In this document: positions 42,445 to 51,017 of the stretch, piece by piece
How the letters are laid out: each line of letters begins with the position of its first letter
Numbering within the stretch: position 1 is the first letter of the stretch
DNA from: Gemmatimonas sp.
GTDB lineage: Bacteria > Gemmatimonadota > Gemmatimonadetes > Gemmatimonadales > Gemmatimonadaceae
DNA length: 64,000 nucleotides
Direction: 5' to 3'
NCBI RefSeq assembly: GCF_031426495.1
Contig: NZ_JANPLK010000042.1
Coordinates: forward strand, 29,396-93,395
Made by a program: the position numbers and the translations under genes
Notes under the pieces: generated by a model
Database searches by the model: none
The model's input: the letters and a program-made list of their open reading frames with translations, nothing else
Told to the model about the DNA's origin: nothing

Positions 42445-42457
42445 GTCGGGGGCAGCG

Positions 42458-43171
42458 ATGAGTCTGATGCCGCTTGGGTCGGCCGAGCCGGTCATGGGCA
42501 TGCCCGACGGCGTACTGGCCTGGACGACGACGCGCGCCGACGGCTCCTACGGGTTGGGATCCGCGGACCCGGTTGGTGAGGTCATAGAGCGCTGGGCGCG
42601 ACTGCAAGACGGACTCGCGTCGCTCCGCATCGATCGGCTGGCGACGGCCCATCAAGTTCACGGGGCCGTCGTTGAACGGCATCAGGGCGGGTGGCGAGGC
42701 TGGCTGCGACTCCGCGGCGTCGATGGGCACGTCACCAACACACCCGGCACGGCGTTGGCTGTCACGATCGCCGACTGCACCCCCGTGTTCGTGGCGCACC
42801 CCGGCGGCGCGGTCGCCGCGTTGCACGCCGGATGGCGAGGCACCGCCGCCCGGATTCTCGATGTCGGTTTCGACGCACTCGCCGCGATGGGGTATCCGGC
42901 TGATGAATGCGTGGTGCACCTGGGCCCATCGATTTGCGGCGCGTGCTATGAAGTGGGGCCCGAGGTCTTGGGCGCGGTGTACGGAGTTCCGGCGGCCGGA
43001 AAGGGGCTGCTGGATGTCCGCGAGGTGCTGCACGATCACGCCAGGCGGCGTGGGGTCAACCAGATTTTCCCCAGTTCCGCGTGTACCCGATGCCACGCCG
43101 ACCGCTTCTTCAGCCATCGCGGCGGAGATTCGGGTCGGCAGTTAGGCGTCATTGCGCTCCAGTCATCTTGA
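42458..43171 (+). CDS. pgeF: Peptidoglycan editing factor PgeF / YfiH-LACC1 family
   Basis: The family removes mis-incorporated residues from peptidoglycan precursors, and members also show purine-nucleoside phosphorylase/deaminase activity. The 237-residue protein has the zinc site ALHAGWRGTAARIL (His123), VVHLGPSICGACYEVG, and a downstream CTRCHADRFFSHRG motif. It follows murA by 13 bp, a sensible pairing in wall synthesis. The next hairpin with a T-tract lies about 80 bp after its stop. Confidence 0.9.
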   Translation: MSLMPLGSAEPVMGMPDGVLAWTTTRADGSYGLGSADPVGEVIERWARLQDGLASLRIDRLATAHQVHGAVVERHQGGWRGWLRLRGVDGHVTNTPGTALAVTIADCTPVFVAHPGGAVAALHAGWRGTAARILDVGFDALAAMGYPADECVVHLGPSICGACYEVGPEVLGAVYGVPAAGKGLLDVREVLHDHARRRGVNQIFPSSACTRCHADRFFSHRGGDSGRQLGVIALQSS

Positions 43172-43196
43172 CCTTGTAGGGGGTGGGGCGTAGGTT
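43168..43196 (+). promoter_or_regulatory. Possible promoter of the rimP-nusA-infB operon
   Basis: TTGACC (43168-43173, overlapping the pgeF stop) is 17 bp from TAGGTT (43191-43196). It would start a leader of about 125 nt that contains the hairpin and T-tract at 43252-43280. The -10 element matches the consensus in only three positions, so this is tentative. Confidence 0.4.
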
Positions 43197-43251
43197 GCCA
43201 GTCTACGTAGTAACTCCTTCGTGACTTTCGCCCGCCTAGCGCGGGTGGGTG

Positions 43252-43280
43252 AAGTGTGGGGATGGTCCCCACACTTTTTT
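43252..43280 (+). terminator. Intrinsic terminator or attenuator upstream of rimP
   Basis: Bases 43252-43262 pair perfectly with 43266-43276 (11 bp, TGG loop), and a run of six T ends at 43280. This is the standard rho-independent form. It sits after pgeF and 48 bp before rimP. It may simply end the murA-pgeF transcript or, if the promoter at 43168 is real, attenuate the rimP operon. Confidence 0.85.
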
Positions 43281-43327
43281 GTTCTTCGGTGTTTGGTTTT
43301 TTTCTGGTTCTTACTGGAGACGTGCAG

Positions 43328-43795
43328 GTGGGCGAGATCGTCGAACCCATTGTCGCACAAGAGCTTGACACGCTTGGTTTCGATTTGGTGGAGCTGCGAC
43401 GCGGGGGCTCACGCTCTCGTCCCGTGCTCGAGATCCGGATCGACCGGCGCGACGGCACGAAGGTGACGATCGAAGACTGTGCCAAGGCGTCCCGCGCGGT
43501 TGAAGCGCGACTGGAAGCCCAGGCGTTGGTCGGAGAGCAGTATGTATTGGAAGTTTCGTCGCCGGGCGCAGACCGGCCGTTGAAGACCGCTGCAGATTGG
43601 CGCCGATTCGTCGGACGCCGGGCAACGGTAACGAGCGGCGCGCTGGCGGGGGGTAAACAGGAAGTCGAGATCCTTGCGCTGGATGGCGAGGAAGGCGCCG
43701 AAGTCGCGCTGGTGCGTGATCCGAAGGGGCGGGAGTTCCAACTCCCACTCGTCGAGGTCACCCAAGCGCGATTGGCGTTTCACTGGAAACGATAG
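43328..43795 (+). CDS. rimP: Ribosome maturation factor RimP
   Basis: RimP assists late 30S assembly. The 155-residue protein has the two-domain pattern with GFDLVELRRGG, VTIEDCAKASRAVEARLEAQ, and YVLEVSSPGADRPLKTAADWRRFVGRRA. GTG 43328 is chosen because GGAGA lies 7 bp upstream; an earlier GTG at 43322 is too close to that site. It is followed by nusA after 9 bp in the classic rimP-nusA-infB order. Confidence 0.92.
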   Translation: MGEIVEPIVAQELDTLGFDLVELRRGGSRSRPVLEIRIDRRDGTKVTIEDCAKASRAVEARLEAQALVGEQYVLEVSSPGADRPLKTAADWRRFVGRRATVTSGALAGGKQEVEILALDGEEGAEVALVRDPKGREFQLPLVEVTQARLAFHWKR

Positions 43796-43804
43796 GGGAG
43801 ACGG

Positions 43805-45121
43805 ATGGCCGGATCAGCGGAAATTCTCGCAGCATTCCGTGAACTGTCGAATCTGAAGCAGATCACGCGCGAGGAGCTGCACGGGCTTCTCCAGGACGGC
43901 ATTCATGCCGCTCTGGCTAAGAAGCACGGGGCCAACGTGCAGGCAGAAGTCGAGATCAACGAGGAGAAGGGCGCAATCCGCATCGTGCTGCTGAAGACGG
44001 TGGTGGAAGAAGTGACCGATGCGGCCCGTGAGGTCCCGCTCGAAGAGGCGCGGTTCATGGACCCCGAGTTCCAGATCGGGGACGTGATGGAGATCGAGGT
44101 CGATTTCAATGAATTCGGCCGCACCGCCGTGCAAGCCGCCAAACAGCGCATCGTGCAGCGCGTGCGTGAAGGCGAGCGAACGCGCATTCGCGACGAATTC
44201 GCCGGCCGCGTCGGAGATCTCCTCTCCGGTGAAGTCCAGCAGATCGAGCGTGGCAAGCTGGTCGTCATGCTCAACAAGTTCCGTGAAGCGGAAGCGATCA
44301 TTCCGTATCGCGAGCAGAACCATCGCGAGCACTACCATCAGGGTGAGCCCGTCCGGGCGGTCCTCAAGCGGGTCGAAGACACGCCAAAGGGTCCGCGACT
44401 GATTCTGAGCCGCTCCGATGCGCTGTTCGTGCAGGCGCTGTTCAAGCTCGAGGTGCCCGAGATTCAGCAGGGCATCGTGGAGATCAAGGCGGCTGCGCGT
44501 GAAGTCGGCAGCCGCACCAAGATCGCCGTCACGTCCCGTGATGACGCAGTCGATCCGGTCGGCGCGTGCGTCGGCCTCAAGGGATCGCGCGTCCAAGCGG
44601 TCGTGAACGAACTGGGCGGCGAGCGCATCGACATTGTGCCGTGGTCGCCCGATCCGGAACGCTTTGCCAAGCTGGCGCTCGCGCCGGCCCGTGTGGCACG
44701 CGTGTTCAGTGACGCGATGTCGCGGACGATTCAGGCGGTCGTGGACGAAGACCAGCTGTCGCTGGCGATCGGCCGCAATGGCCAGAACGTGCGTCTCGCC
44801 TCTGAGCTCACCGGATGGAAGATCGATCTGTACTCGAGCCGTGAGTGGATGGAGAAGGGCGGAGAAGCGCCGCTGTTCGCACCGCTACCCGAGGAAGAAG
44901 AAGCAGATGTGCCGCTCAACGAGATCGAAGGGCTCGAAATCGGAACGGTCGCCGTCCTGGCAGAAGCTGGCCTGACGACGCTCAACGACATTCTCGATCT
45001 CGATCGCGATGATCTCCTGCGTTTGCCTGGTATCGCTCCCGAAGAGGCCGATCGGATCATGGCCATCATCGACGAGCTCACCACGGAAGACGAAGGCGAA
45101 GCTGGGAGTTCTAGCGAGTGA
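43805..45121 (+). CDS. nusA: Transcription termination/antitermination protein NusA
   Basis: NusA binds RNA polymerase and modulates pausing, termination and rRNA antitermination. The 438-residue protein has an N-terminal polymerase-binding domain, S1 domain (about 130-200), two KH domains with GLKGSRVQAVVNELGGERIDIV and IGRNGQNVRLASELTGWKIDL, and a short acidic helix-hairpin-helix end. ATG 43805 has GGGGAG upstream. The stop overlaps the next GTG by 4 bp. Confidence 0.96.
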   Translation: MAGSAEILAAFRELSNLKQITREELHGLLQDGIHAALAKKHGANVQAEVEINEEKGAIRIVLLKTVVEEVTDAAREVPLEEARFMDPEFQIGDVMEIEVDFNEFGRTAVQAAKQRIVQRVREGERTRIRDEFAGRVGDLLSGEVQQIERGKLVVMLNKFREAEAIIPYREQNHREHYHQGEPVRAVLKRVEDTPKGPRLILSRSDALFVQALFKLEVPEIQQGIVEIKAAAREVGSRTKIAVTSRDDAVDPVGACVGLKGSRVQAVVNELGGERIDIVPWSPDPERFAKLALAPARVARVFSDAMSRTIQAVVDEDQLSLAIGRNGQNVRLASELTGWKIDLYSSREWMEKGGEAPLFAPLPEEEEADVPLNEIEGLEIGTVAVLAEAGLTTLNDILDLDRDDLLRLPGIAPEEADRIMAIIDELTTEDEGEAGSSSE

Positions 45122-45498
45122 GTGATGAACCCCGCGAAGTGCCGACGCTCGACGATACCGTGCGCCGAAAGGTGCTCGGACTGATCGGGCTCGGCGCGCG
45201 CGGCCGGCTCATCGTGGTAGGCGCCGAACGCGTCGCCATTGAAGCAGGCAAAGGGAAAGTGGTGCTGGCGGTGGTCGCGAGCGATGTCTCGCGCCATTCG
45301 CTGGAGAAGGTCGTGCCGGTCCTTCGGGCCCGTCGCATCGAAACGTTGGAGTGGCCGAGTGCGGCCGAGCTGGGCGGTGCTGTCGGGAGGGATACGACAG
45401 CGGCGATCGGGATTGTAGATCAAGCGCTGGCGCGCGGTATCCGTAGCGCCGTGGCCGGGGCAACCCCGGCAGGCGACGCGACGCGCGTTTCGCGTTAG
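45118..45498 (+). CDS. L7Ae/YlxQ family RNA-binding protein
   Basis: The 126-residue protein has the L7Ae-type pattern: LGLIGLGARGRLIVVGAERV, KVVLAVVASDVS and a C-terminal GIVDQALARGI segment. YlxQ proteins regularly lie between nusA and infB and bind structured RNA. YlxR, which often precedes YlxQ, is absent here. The GTG start overlaps nusA, and infB follows 9 bp after the stop. Confidence 0.8.
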   Translation: MSDEPREVPTLDDTVRRKVLGLIGLGARGRLIVVGAERVAIEAGKGKVVLAVVASDVSRHSLEKVVPVLRARRIETLEWPSAAELGGAVGRDTTAAIGIVDQALARGIRSAVAGATPAGDATRVSR

Positions 45499-45507
45499 GA
45501 GGACGGG

Positions 45508-48500
45508 TTGAGCAAGCTTCGTGTGCATGACATGGCGGGTGAGTTCGGTATCTCGGCTGACGAGGTTATCGCGCTGCTGCGCCAGATGGACGTTCCAGTT
45601 CGCAGCCATTTGTCGCTGCTGACCGACGATCAGGTTTCCCGTATTCGCGCCCGATGGGAGCGCGAAAAGCGCGTGCGCGCCGAAAAGGCGCAGCCCGCAC
45701 CGGCCGCCGCGCCTCGGCGCCGTCGCACGGGAGCCGCCGCTGGACCCGATGCCCCGGCCCCTGTGGTCGAGGCCGAAGCGCCAGCCCCGGCGGTTCGCCG
45801 CCGTCGCGCGGCCGAGGTCGATGCCCACGCCGGTGATGTCCACGCCGGTGATGTCCCGCCAACGGAAGCGCACGCCGCAGAGCCGCATGTGGAAGAGGCG
45901 CATCCGGTGGAGGCCAAGGTTGAGGCCACCCACTCGGCGGCTGCGTCGTCCGCCGATCAGGCGCCTGTCGAACCGGCGCCGGAAGTCCGCGCTGACATCG
46001 AACACGTGTCGGTCGAACGTGCCGCCGAGCTGAAGGCCGCGGCGGCCAATGAGCCGGTCGCGGTGCGTGCGGAAGCGCCCGTCGTCGAAGCGCCTCCCGC
46101 GCCCAAGCCGAAGCCCAAGCCCGTCAGCTTCGAGCGGAAGGACACGGCTCCGGCCCAGCGTCCGGCCATGGTATCTGCGCCAACGCCGCGACCGGCGCCG
46201 ATCGTCGAACGCCCCGCCGTCGCCACACCGCCTGCCGCGTCGGTCGCCCCGGTTGCCGCGTCGGCGTCCGCCGCGACATCCGTCGCCTCCGATGCGCCGG
46301 CCGTACCGTCGGCTCCGTTGCCGGCCGATCGTCCGCGTCCCCGTCCCGTCGTGCCCGGCGCTCCGCGTCCCGGCCGCATGGGTGGGTCGCCGAATTTTGG
46401 TGGTGCTCGTCCGATCGCGTCCGCCGCTCCTGGTGGTGGACTCGGTCAGGGACAGCGTCGCGATGACCGTCGCCCCGGCGGCCCGCAGGGCGGCCAGGGT
46501 GGCGCGCCCGGTGGTGGCCAGGGTGGTCAGCCGGGACAGGGCACGCAGGGAACGGGAATGGCCGCGAGCGCGCAGAGTCAGCAGCGCCGTGGTAAGAAGG
46601 GCAAACGTGGGGCGGTCGATCAAGAAGCCGTGTCGGCCAATATCACGAAGACGATGACCGCCATGCGCGGCGCGGGAGCGCGCGGCCGCGGTGGACGTCG
46701 ATTCGGTGCCGACATGCGGGCCGAGATGGAGGAGCAGCGCGTTGCCGCGGTCGAGAAGGAACGGAAAACCGTCCGCGTCAACGAGTTCATTACGGTGTCC
46801 GAACTCGCGAAGATCCTTGGCGTTTCCGCTACACAGATCGTCGGCTTCGCGTTCAAGACGCTCGGGCTCATGGTGACGATCAACCAGCGACTCGACTTCG
46901 ACCAGATCGAGCTGATTGCCGGTGAATTCGGCTTCCAGGCCGTGAAGGAAAGCGATTACGCCGCCGATCTGCAGGAAGAGCAGGTGATAGACGCGCCGGA
47001 AGACCTCCGTCCGCGCCCGCCCGTCGTCACGATCATGGGTCACGTCGACCATGGTAAGACGTCGCTGCTCGACTACATCCGGAAGGCCAACGTGGTCGCT
47101 GGCGAAGCCGGCGGCATCACGCAGCACATCGGTGCCTATCACGTGGAGGTCGCCAACAAGCGCCTCATCACGTTTCTCGACACCCCGGGTCACGAAGCGT
47201 TTACCGCCATGCGTGCCCGCGGTGCTCAGGTCACCGACATCGTCGTCATCGTCATCGCGGCCGACGACCAGGTCATGCCGCAAACCGTCGAAGCGATCTC
47301 GCATGCGAAGAGCGCCGGCGTCCCGATCATCATTGCCATCAACAAGGTCGATTTGCCCACGGCGCAGATCGCCAAGGTGAAGCAGGACCTGCTGCAGCAC
47401 GAAGTCGTGCTCGAAGAATTCGGCGGAACGGTGCTGCATTCCGAGATCTCGGCCAAGAAGGGAACGGGTGTCGACGAACTGCTCGATCAGATCCTGCTGC
47501 AGGCCGACATTCTCGAACTCAAGGCCAATCCGTCGCGTCGTGCGGTCGGATCGGTGGTCGAAGCCCAGCTCGACCAGGGTAAGGGACCGGTCGCCACTGT
47601 GCTCGTGTCCAACGGCACGCTCAAGGTCGGCGACGATTACATCTGCGGCATCTACTCTGGTCGCGTGCGCGCCATGCTTGACGAGCGTGGCAAGGCCGTG
47701 AAGTCGGCCGGACCCGCGATCCCGGTGCAGATTCTGGGTCTCAGCGGTGTGCCGATGGCGGGCGACCAACTGCTCGTGGTCGAAGACGCCTCCGAGGCGC
47801 GCGATATCGCGCAGCGTCGTGAACGTCTCGATCGTGAAGCGAAGAGCCGCCGCAGCACGCGTGGATTGGTGTCGCTCGAAGACTTCATGTCGCAGACCAG
47901 CGCCGGCCAGAAGCGTTCGTTGCGATTGGTCATCAAGGCCGACCAGGGCGGTCCGGCGGAAGCGCTGGCCGACGCCCTCGGTCAGCTCTCCAACCCCGAA
48001 GTGCAGGTCGAAATCCTGCACCGCGGTGTCGGTGCGATCGCCGAAACGGACATCCTGCTCGCGAAGGCCTCGGGAGCCATCATCATCGGCTTCCACGTGC
48101 GTCCTGACAACAACGCCCGCGCGGCAGCCGAGCGCGAAGGCGTGGACATCAAGCTGTATCGCATCATCTACGAGGCCGTGGCCGACGTGAAGGCCGCCCT
48201 TGAAGGCATGCTGCGACCGGAGTCGCGCGAAGTGGTGTACGGCGAAGCCGAGGTGCGCGAAACGTTCAAGGTCGCGCGTATCGGAACGATTGCTGGCTGC
48301 ATCGTGCGCTCGGGCAACATGAACCGGAAGGGACGTATGCGCGTCATCCGGGACGGCGTCGAAATTTACGACGGCGGCATCGCGTCACTGCGTCGCTTCA
48401 AGGACGATGTGAACGAGGTGAAGGAAGGCTACGAGTGCGGTATCGGCATCGAGAACTTCAACGACGTCAAGATCGGCGACGTCTTCGAATGCTACCGCAC

Positions 48501-48543
48501 GGAAGAAGTGGCTCGTACTCTCGACCAGGCTGCAAAGTCCTGA
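45508..48543 (+). CDS. infB: Translation initiation factor IF-2
   Basis: IF-2 brings initiator fMet-tRNA to the ribosome and promotes subunit joining. The 1011-residue protein has an N-terminal IF2N domain (about 1-50), a long Ala/Pro/Val/His-rich linker (about 55-400, including a duplicated HAGDV) and a second IF2N-like region near 420-490. The GTPase domain begins with GHVDHGKTSLLDY at 511 and includes DTPGHEAFTAMRARG and AINKVDLP; domains II-IV follow. The start is TTG 45508, supported by AGGAGG 5 bp upstream. Confidence 0.97.
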   Translation: MSKLRVHDMAGEFGISADEVIALLRQMDVPVRSHLSLLTDDQVSRIRARWEREKRVRAEKAQPAPAAAPRRRRTGAAAGPDAPAPVVEAEAPAPAVRRRRAAEVDAHAGDVHAGDVPPTEAHAAEPHVEEAHPVEAKVEATHSAAASSADQAPVEPAPEVRADIEHVSVERAAELKAAAANEPVAVRAEAPVVEAPPAPKPKPKPVSFERKDTAPAQRPAMVSAPTPRPAPIVERPAVATPPAASVAPVAASASAATSVASDAPAVPSAPLPADRPRPRPVVPGAPRPGRMGGSPNFGGARPIASAAPGGGLGQGQRRDDRRPGGPQGGQGGAPGGGQGGQPGQGTQGTGMAASAQSQQRRGKKGKRGAVDQEAVSANITKTMTAMRGAGARGRGGRRFGADMRAEMEEQRVAAVEKERKTVRVNEFITVSELAKILGVSATQIVGFAFKTLGLMVTINQRLDFDQIELIAGEFGFQAVKESDYAADLQEEQVIDAPEDLRPRPPVVTIMGHVDHGKTSLLDYIRKANVVAGEAGGITQHIGAYHVEVANKRLITFLDTPGHEAFTAMRARGAQVTDIVVIVIAADDQVMPQTVEAISHAKSAGVPIIIAINKVDLPTAQIAKVKQDLLQHEVVLEEFGGTVLHSEISAKKGTGVDELLDQILLQADILELKANPSRRAVGSVVEAQLDQGKGPVATVLVSNGTLKVGDDYICGIYSGRVRAMLDERGKAVKSAGPAIPVQILGLSGVPMAGDQLLVVEDASEARDIAQRRERLDREAKSRRSTRGLVSLEDFMSQTSAGQKRSLRLVIKADQGGPAEALADALGQLSNPEVQVEILHRGVGAIAETDILLAKASGAIIIGFHVRPDNNARAAAEREGVDIKLYRIIYEAVADVKAALEGMLRPESREVVYGEAEVRETFKVARIGTIAGCIVRSGNMNRKGRMRVIRDGVEIYDGGIASLRRFKDDVNEVKEGYECGIGIENFNDVKIGDVFECYRTEEVARTLDQAAKS
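45826..45855 (+). repeat. 15-bp tandem duplication in the infB linker
   Basis: CACGCCGGTGATGTC at 45826-45840 is repeated exactly at 45841-45855, encoding HAGDV twice within a His-rich part of the linker. It is in frame and recent enough to be perfect. Confidence 0.9.
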
Positions 48544-48552
48544 GGAGGCAGT

Positions 48553-49017
48553 ATGGGCGAACCGCGGCGACCTGACCGCGTGGCCGAATCGATTCGCGAA
48601 CAAGTGGCGACCTTCCTTGCCGAAGGCGCCAAGGACCCGCGAATTCGTGGCTTCGTCACCGTGACTGCGGTGGAGATGACACGCGACCTTCGGCACGCGA
48701 ACGTGTTCGTGAGCGTGATGGGAGACGAGGCGGCCATCAAGGCCACCTTCGAAGGACTCGGAAGCGTTGCGTCGCACCTGCGTTCCATGCTGGGTAAGAC
48801 GCTGCGCTTGCGGAACGCGCCGGAGATTCACTTCAAGGCCGACGAAAGCATTGCGCATGCGTCGCGCATCGAACAGCTCTTGGCACAGATCCGCACCGAT
48901 CGCGATGCGGTCGCCACTGAGGCTGTCGAAGTTGAAGCCGAGGAAGCGGAGGGTAACGCGGACTCGGCGGCCAGCGACGACACCCGCCCGCCCGACTCAT
49001 TGCAGGCGAACCAATGA
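48553..49017 (+). CDS. rbfA: Ribosome-binding factor A
   Basis: RbfA binds the 30S 5' helix region during 16S maturation. The 154-residue protein has the KH-like core (DRVAESIREQVATFL, DPRIRGFVTVTAVEMTRDLRHANVFVSV, LRNAPEIHFKADES) and an acidic tail after residue 120 longer than usual. ATG 48553 follows GAGGAGG closely. It lies between infB (9 bp) and truB (52 bp) in the expected order. Confidence 0.93.
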   Translation: MGEPRRPDRVAESIREQVATFLAEGAKDPRIRGFVTVTAVEMTRDLRHANVFVSVMGDEAAIKATFEGLGSVASHLRSMLGKTLRLRNAPEIHFKADESIAHASRIEQLLAQIRTDRDAVATEAVEVEAEEAEGNADSAASDDTRPPDSLQANQ

Positions 49018-49069
49018 CCATGACCCGCTCGGCATGATGGTGCGCTGACGCGGGTGTGGGCGCGATGAC

Positions 49070-49975
49070 ATGATCACGTCAGGACTGCTGTTTGTCGACA
49101 AGCCGGCGGGGATGACCTCGCACGATGTCGTCAGTGTCGTGCGGCGCGCGGCCCGCTCCAAGCGGGTCGGGCACGCCGGCACCCTCGACCCGTTCGCGAC
49201 GGGCCTGCTCGTACTGGCGGTGAATTCCGCCACTCGGCTGCTCCCGCATGTCGTCGGCGAGCCCAAAGTGTACGACGCGGTGATTCGCTTCGGTCACGAA
49301 ACGGACACCGACGATCGCACCGGTGAGGTCACCCGGGAAGCGATGGGTCCCGCTGCCGAGGTGCTCGCCGAGTGCGCGACCACGCCGCTCCGCGAGGCGA
49401 TCGCAACGCTCACCGGCCACCTGGCGCAAGTGCCGCCCGCCTTCTCGGCGAAACATGTCAACGGCGAACGCGCCTACGCCATCGCGCGACGCGGGGACGT
49501 GGTCGAATTGCCGCCCGTCGACGTGCTTGTCATGGGGTGGGAATGGCTCGCGAGTACGAGCGACGCGCTTACCGTGCGGATCACCTGTGGCGGCGGCACG
49601 TACATTCGCGCGCTCGCCCGCGACCTTGGGCGCGCACTCGGAAGTGCCGCGCACTGTGAGAGTCTGCGGCGCGTGGCCAGCGGCGCCGCGCACGTAGCCG
49701 ATGCCATAACGCTCGAGCAGCTCGAGCCAGGCAGTATTCTCGATGGCCGCGTGCTGTTGCGCCCACCGTTGTCGGCCCTCGGCGCGATCGCCCACGAATC
49801 GCTCGACGAGGCGGGCCTGGCCGCGCTTCGCGTGGGCCGTCGGATTCCAGCGACGACGCCTGGCGATCGCGGGGCGCTCCTCTGGCAGGATACCGTCGTC
49901 GCGATCGCCGAGCGCGTGGCCGGCGACTGGTGGCAACCGCGTGTCGTCATGCTCGGTGATGAGGCGGCGTCATGA
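49070..49975 (+). CDS. truB: tRNA pseudouridine(55) synthase
   Basis: TruB makes pseudouridine 55 in the T-loop of tRNAs. The 301-residue enzyme has FVDKPAGMTSHDVVSVVR, the catalytic motif GHAGTLDPFATGLLVLAV with Asp40, and the CGGGTYIRALARDLG motif. The C-terminal PUA-like region is short. It overlaps ribF by 4 bp (ATGA). Confidence 0.95.
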   Translation: MITSGLLFVDKPAGMTSHDVVSVVRRAARSKRVGHAGTLDPFATGLLVLAVNSATRLLPHVVGEPKVYDAVIRFGHETDTDDRTGEVTREAMGPAAEVLAECATTPLREAIATLTGHLAQVPPAFSAKHVNGERAYAIARRGDVVELPPVDVLVMGWEWLASTSDALTVRITCGGGTYIRALARDLGRALGSAAHCESLRRVASGAAHVADAITLEQLEPGSILDGRVLLRPPLSALGAIAHESLDEAGLAALRVGRRIPATTPGDRGALLWQDTVVAIAERVAGDWWQPRVVMLGDEAAS

Positions 49976-50940
49976 CGTCGGTCTGGTCCGACCCGGTCGG
50001 CCTGCCGATCGGCGAGTCCGGCGCCGTCATTACTGTCGGCACGTTCGACGGGGTGCATCGCGGGCATCACGATGTCCTCGCACGACTGGCCGCCTTGGCG
50101 GCCGAGACCGACCGACCCAGTGTCGTGATCACCTTCGAACCGCACCCGCTCGAAGTGGTTCGCCCGTCGGCCGCTCCGCCGCTGCTCACGCTGCACGACG
50201 AAAAACTCGAGATGTTTGCGCAGTCCGGCGTTTCCTATGTCGCGGTGCTCCCCTTCACGGCCACGTTGGCGGCGTATGAAGCGGAGCAGTTCGTCGATGC
50301 GGTGTTGCGCGAGCGGTTCCGCGTGGCCGAACTGCTCGTCGGACATGACCACGGATTCGGACGCGGGCGCCTCGGCGATATCGACGTACTCCGTGCACTC
50401 GGCGTGTCGCGCGGGTTCGGGGTGACCGTGCTACCGCCGGTGCACGCCGCGGACGGCCAGGCCATTTCGTCGACGGCCATCCGGTCGGCTATTCTGCAGG
50501 GTGATCTGCGGACCGCAGCGGCCGGACTGGGGCGCCCGTACAGCATCGCCGGTCGGGTGATCCAAGGCGACCAGCGCGGCCGATTGATCGGGTACCCCAC
50601 TCTCAACTTGCAGTCCCCGCCGGCCCGCAAACTGCTCCCTCCCGACGGGGTCTACGCGGTGCGGGTGCAGACGCCGCAGGGGCCGTTCGGCGGCATGCTC
50701 AACCTTGGGCCGCGGCCGACCTTTGGCGATGCCTCGCGGCGGATCGAGACGCATGTCTTCGATGCGGCGCACGACTGGTACGGCGCGCCAATCCGGCTTG
50801 ACCTGATCGATCGGATTCGCGACACGCGGACATTCGATGGAATCGGCGCCCTTCGAGCGCAGCTTGCCCACGATGAGGCCGCCGCGCGCGAGACTCTGCA
50901 GGGACTGGCTACCGCCACGACTACTGGACCCCTAAGTTAA
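49972..50940 (+). CDS. ribF: Bifunctional riboflavin kinase / FAD synthetase
   Basis: RibF makes FMN from riboflavin and then FAD. The 322-residue protein has the N-terminal nucleotidyltransferase (VGTFDGVHRGHHDVL, VGHDHGFGRGRLGD, ISSTAIRSAI). The C-terminal kinase domain shows GDQRGRLIGYPTLNL and LNLGPRPTFGD. It overlaps truB and ends 77 bp before secD. A weak 6-bp hairpin follows its stop. Confidence 0.95.
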   Translation: MTSVWSDPVGLPIGESGAVITVGTFDGVHRGHHDVLARLAALAAETDRPSVVITFEPHPLEVVRPSAAPPLLTLHDEKLEMFAQSGVSYVAVLPFTATLAAYEAEQFVDAVLRERFRVAELLVGHDHGFGRGRLGDIDVLRALGVSRGFGVTVLPPVHAADGQAISSTAIRSAILQGDLRTAAAGLGRPYSIAGRVIQGDQRGRLIGYPTLNLQSPPARKLLPPDGVYAVRVQTPQGPFGGMLNLGPRPTFGDASRRIETHVFDAAHDWYGAPIRLDLIDRIRDTRTFDGIGALRAQLAHDEAAARETLQGLATATTTGPLS

Positions 50941-51017
50941 GAGGCTAGGCGCATTTTGCGCCATTTCTCGCGTCTCGCTCCCCGACGCGCTGACATTACC
51001 TCTGGCCACCGGCATCG

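Noticed and set aside
44731..48096. 1121-codon minus-strand open frame
   Set aside because: It is the shadow of infB and the end of nusA in a GC-rich genome; no start signal or domain.
50948..50962. GGCGCA-TTT-TGCGCC hairpin after ribF
   Set aside because: Only 6 bp with three T in the following four bases; too weak to call a terminator.
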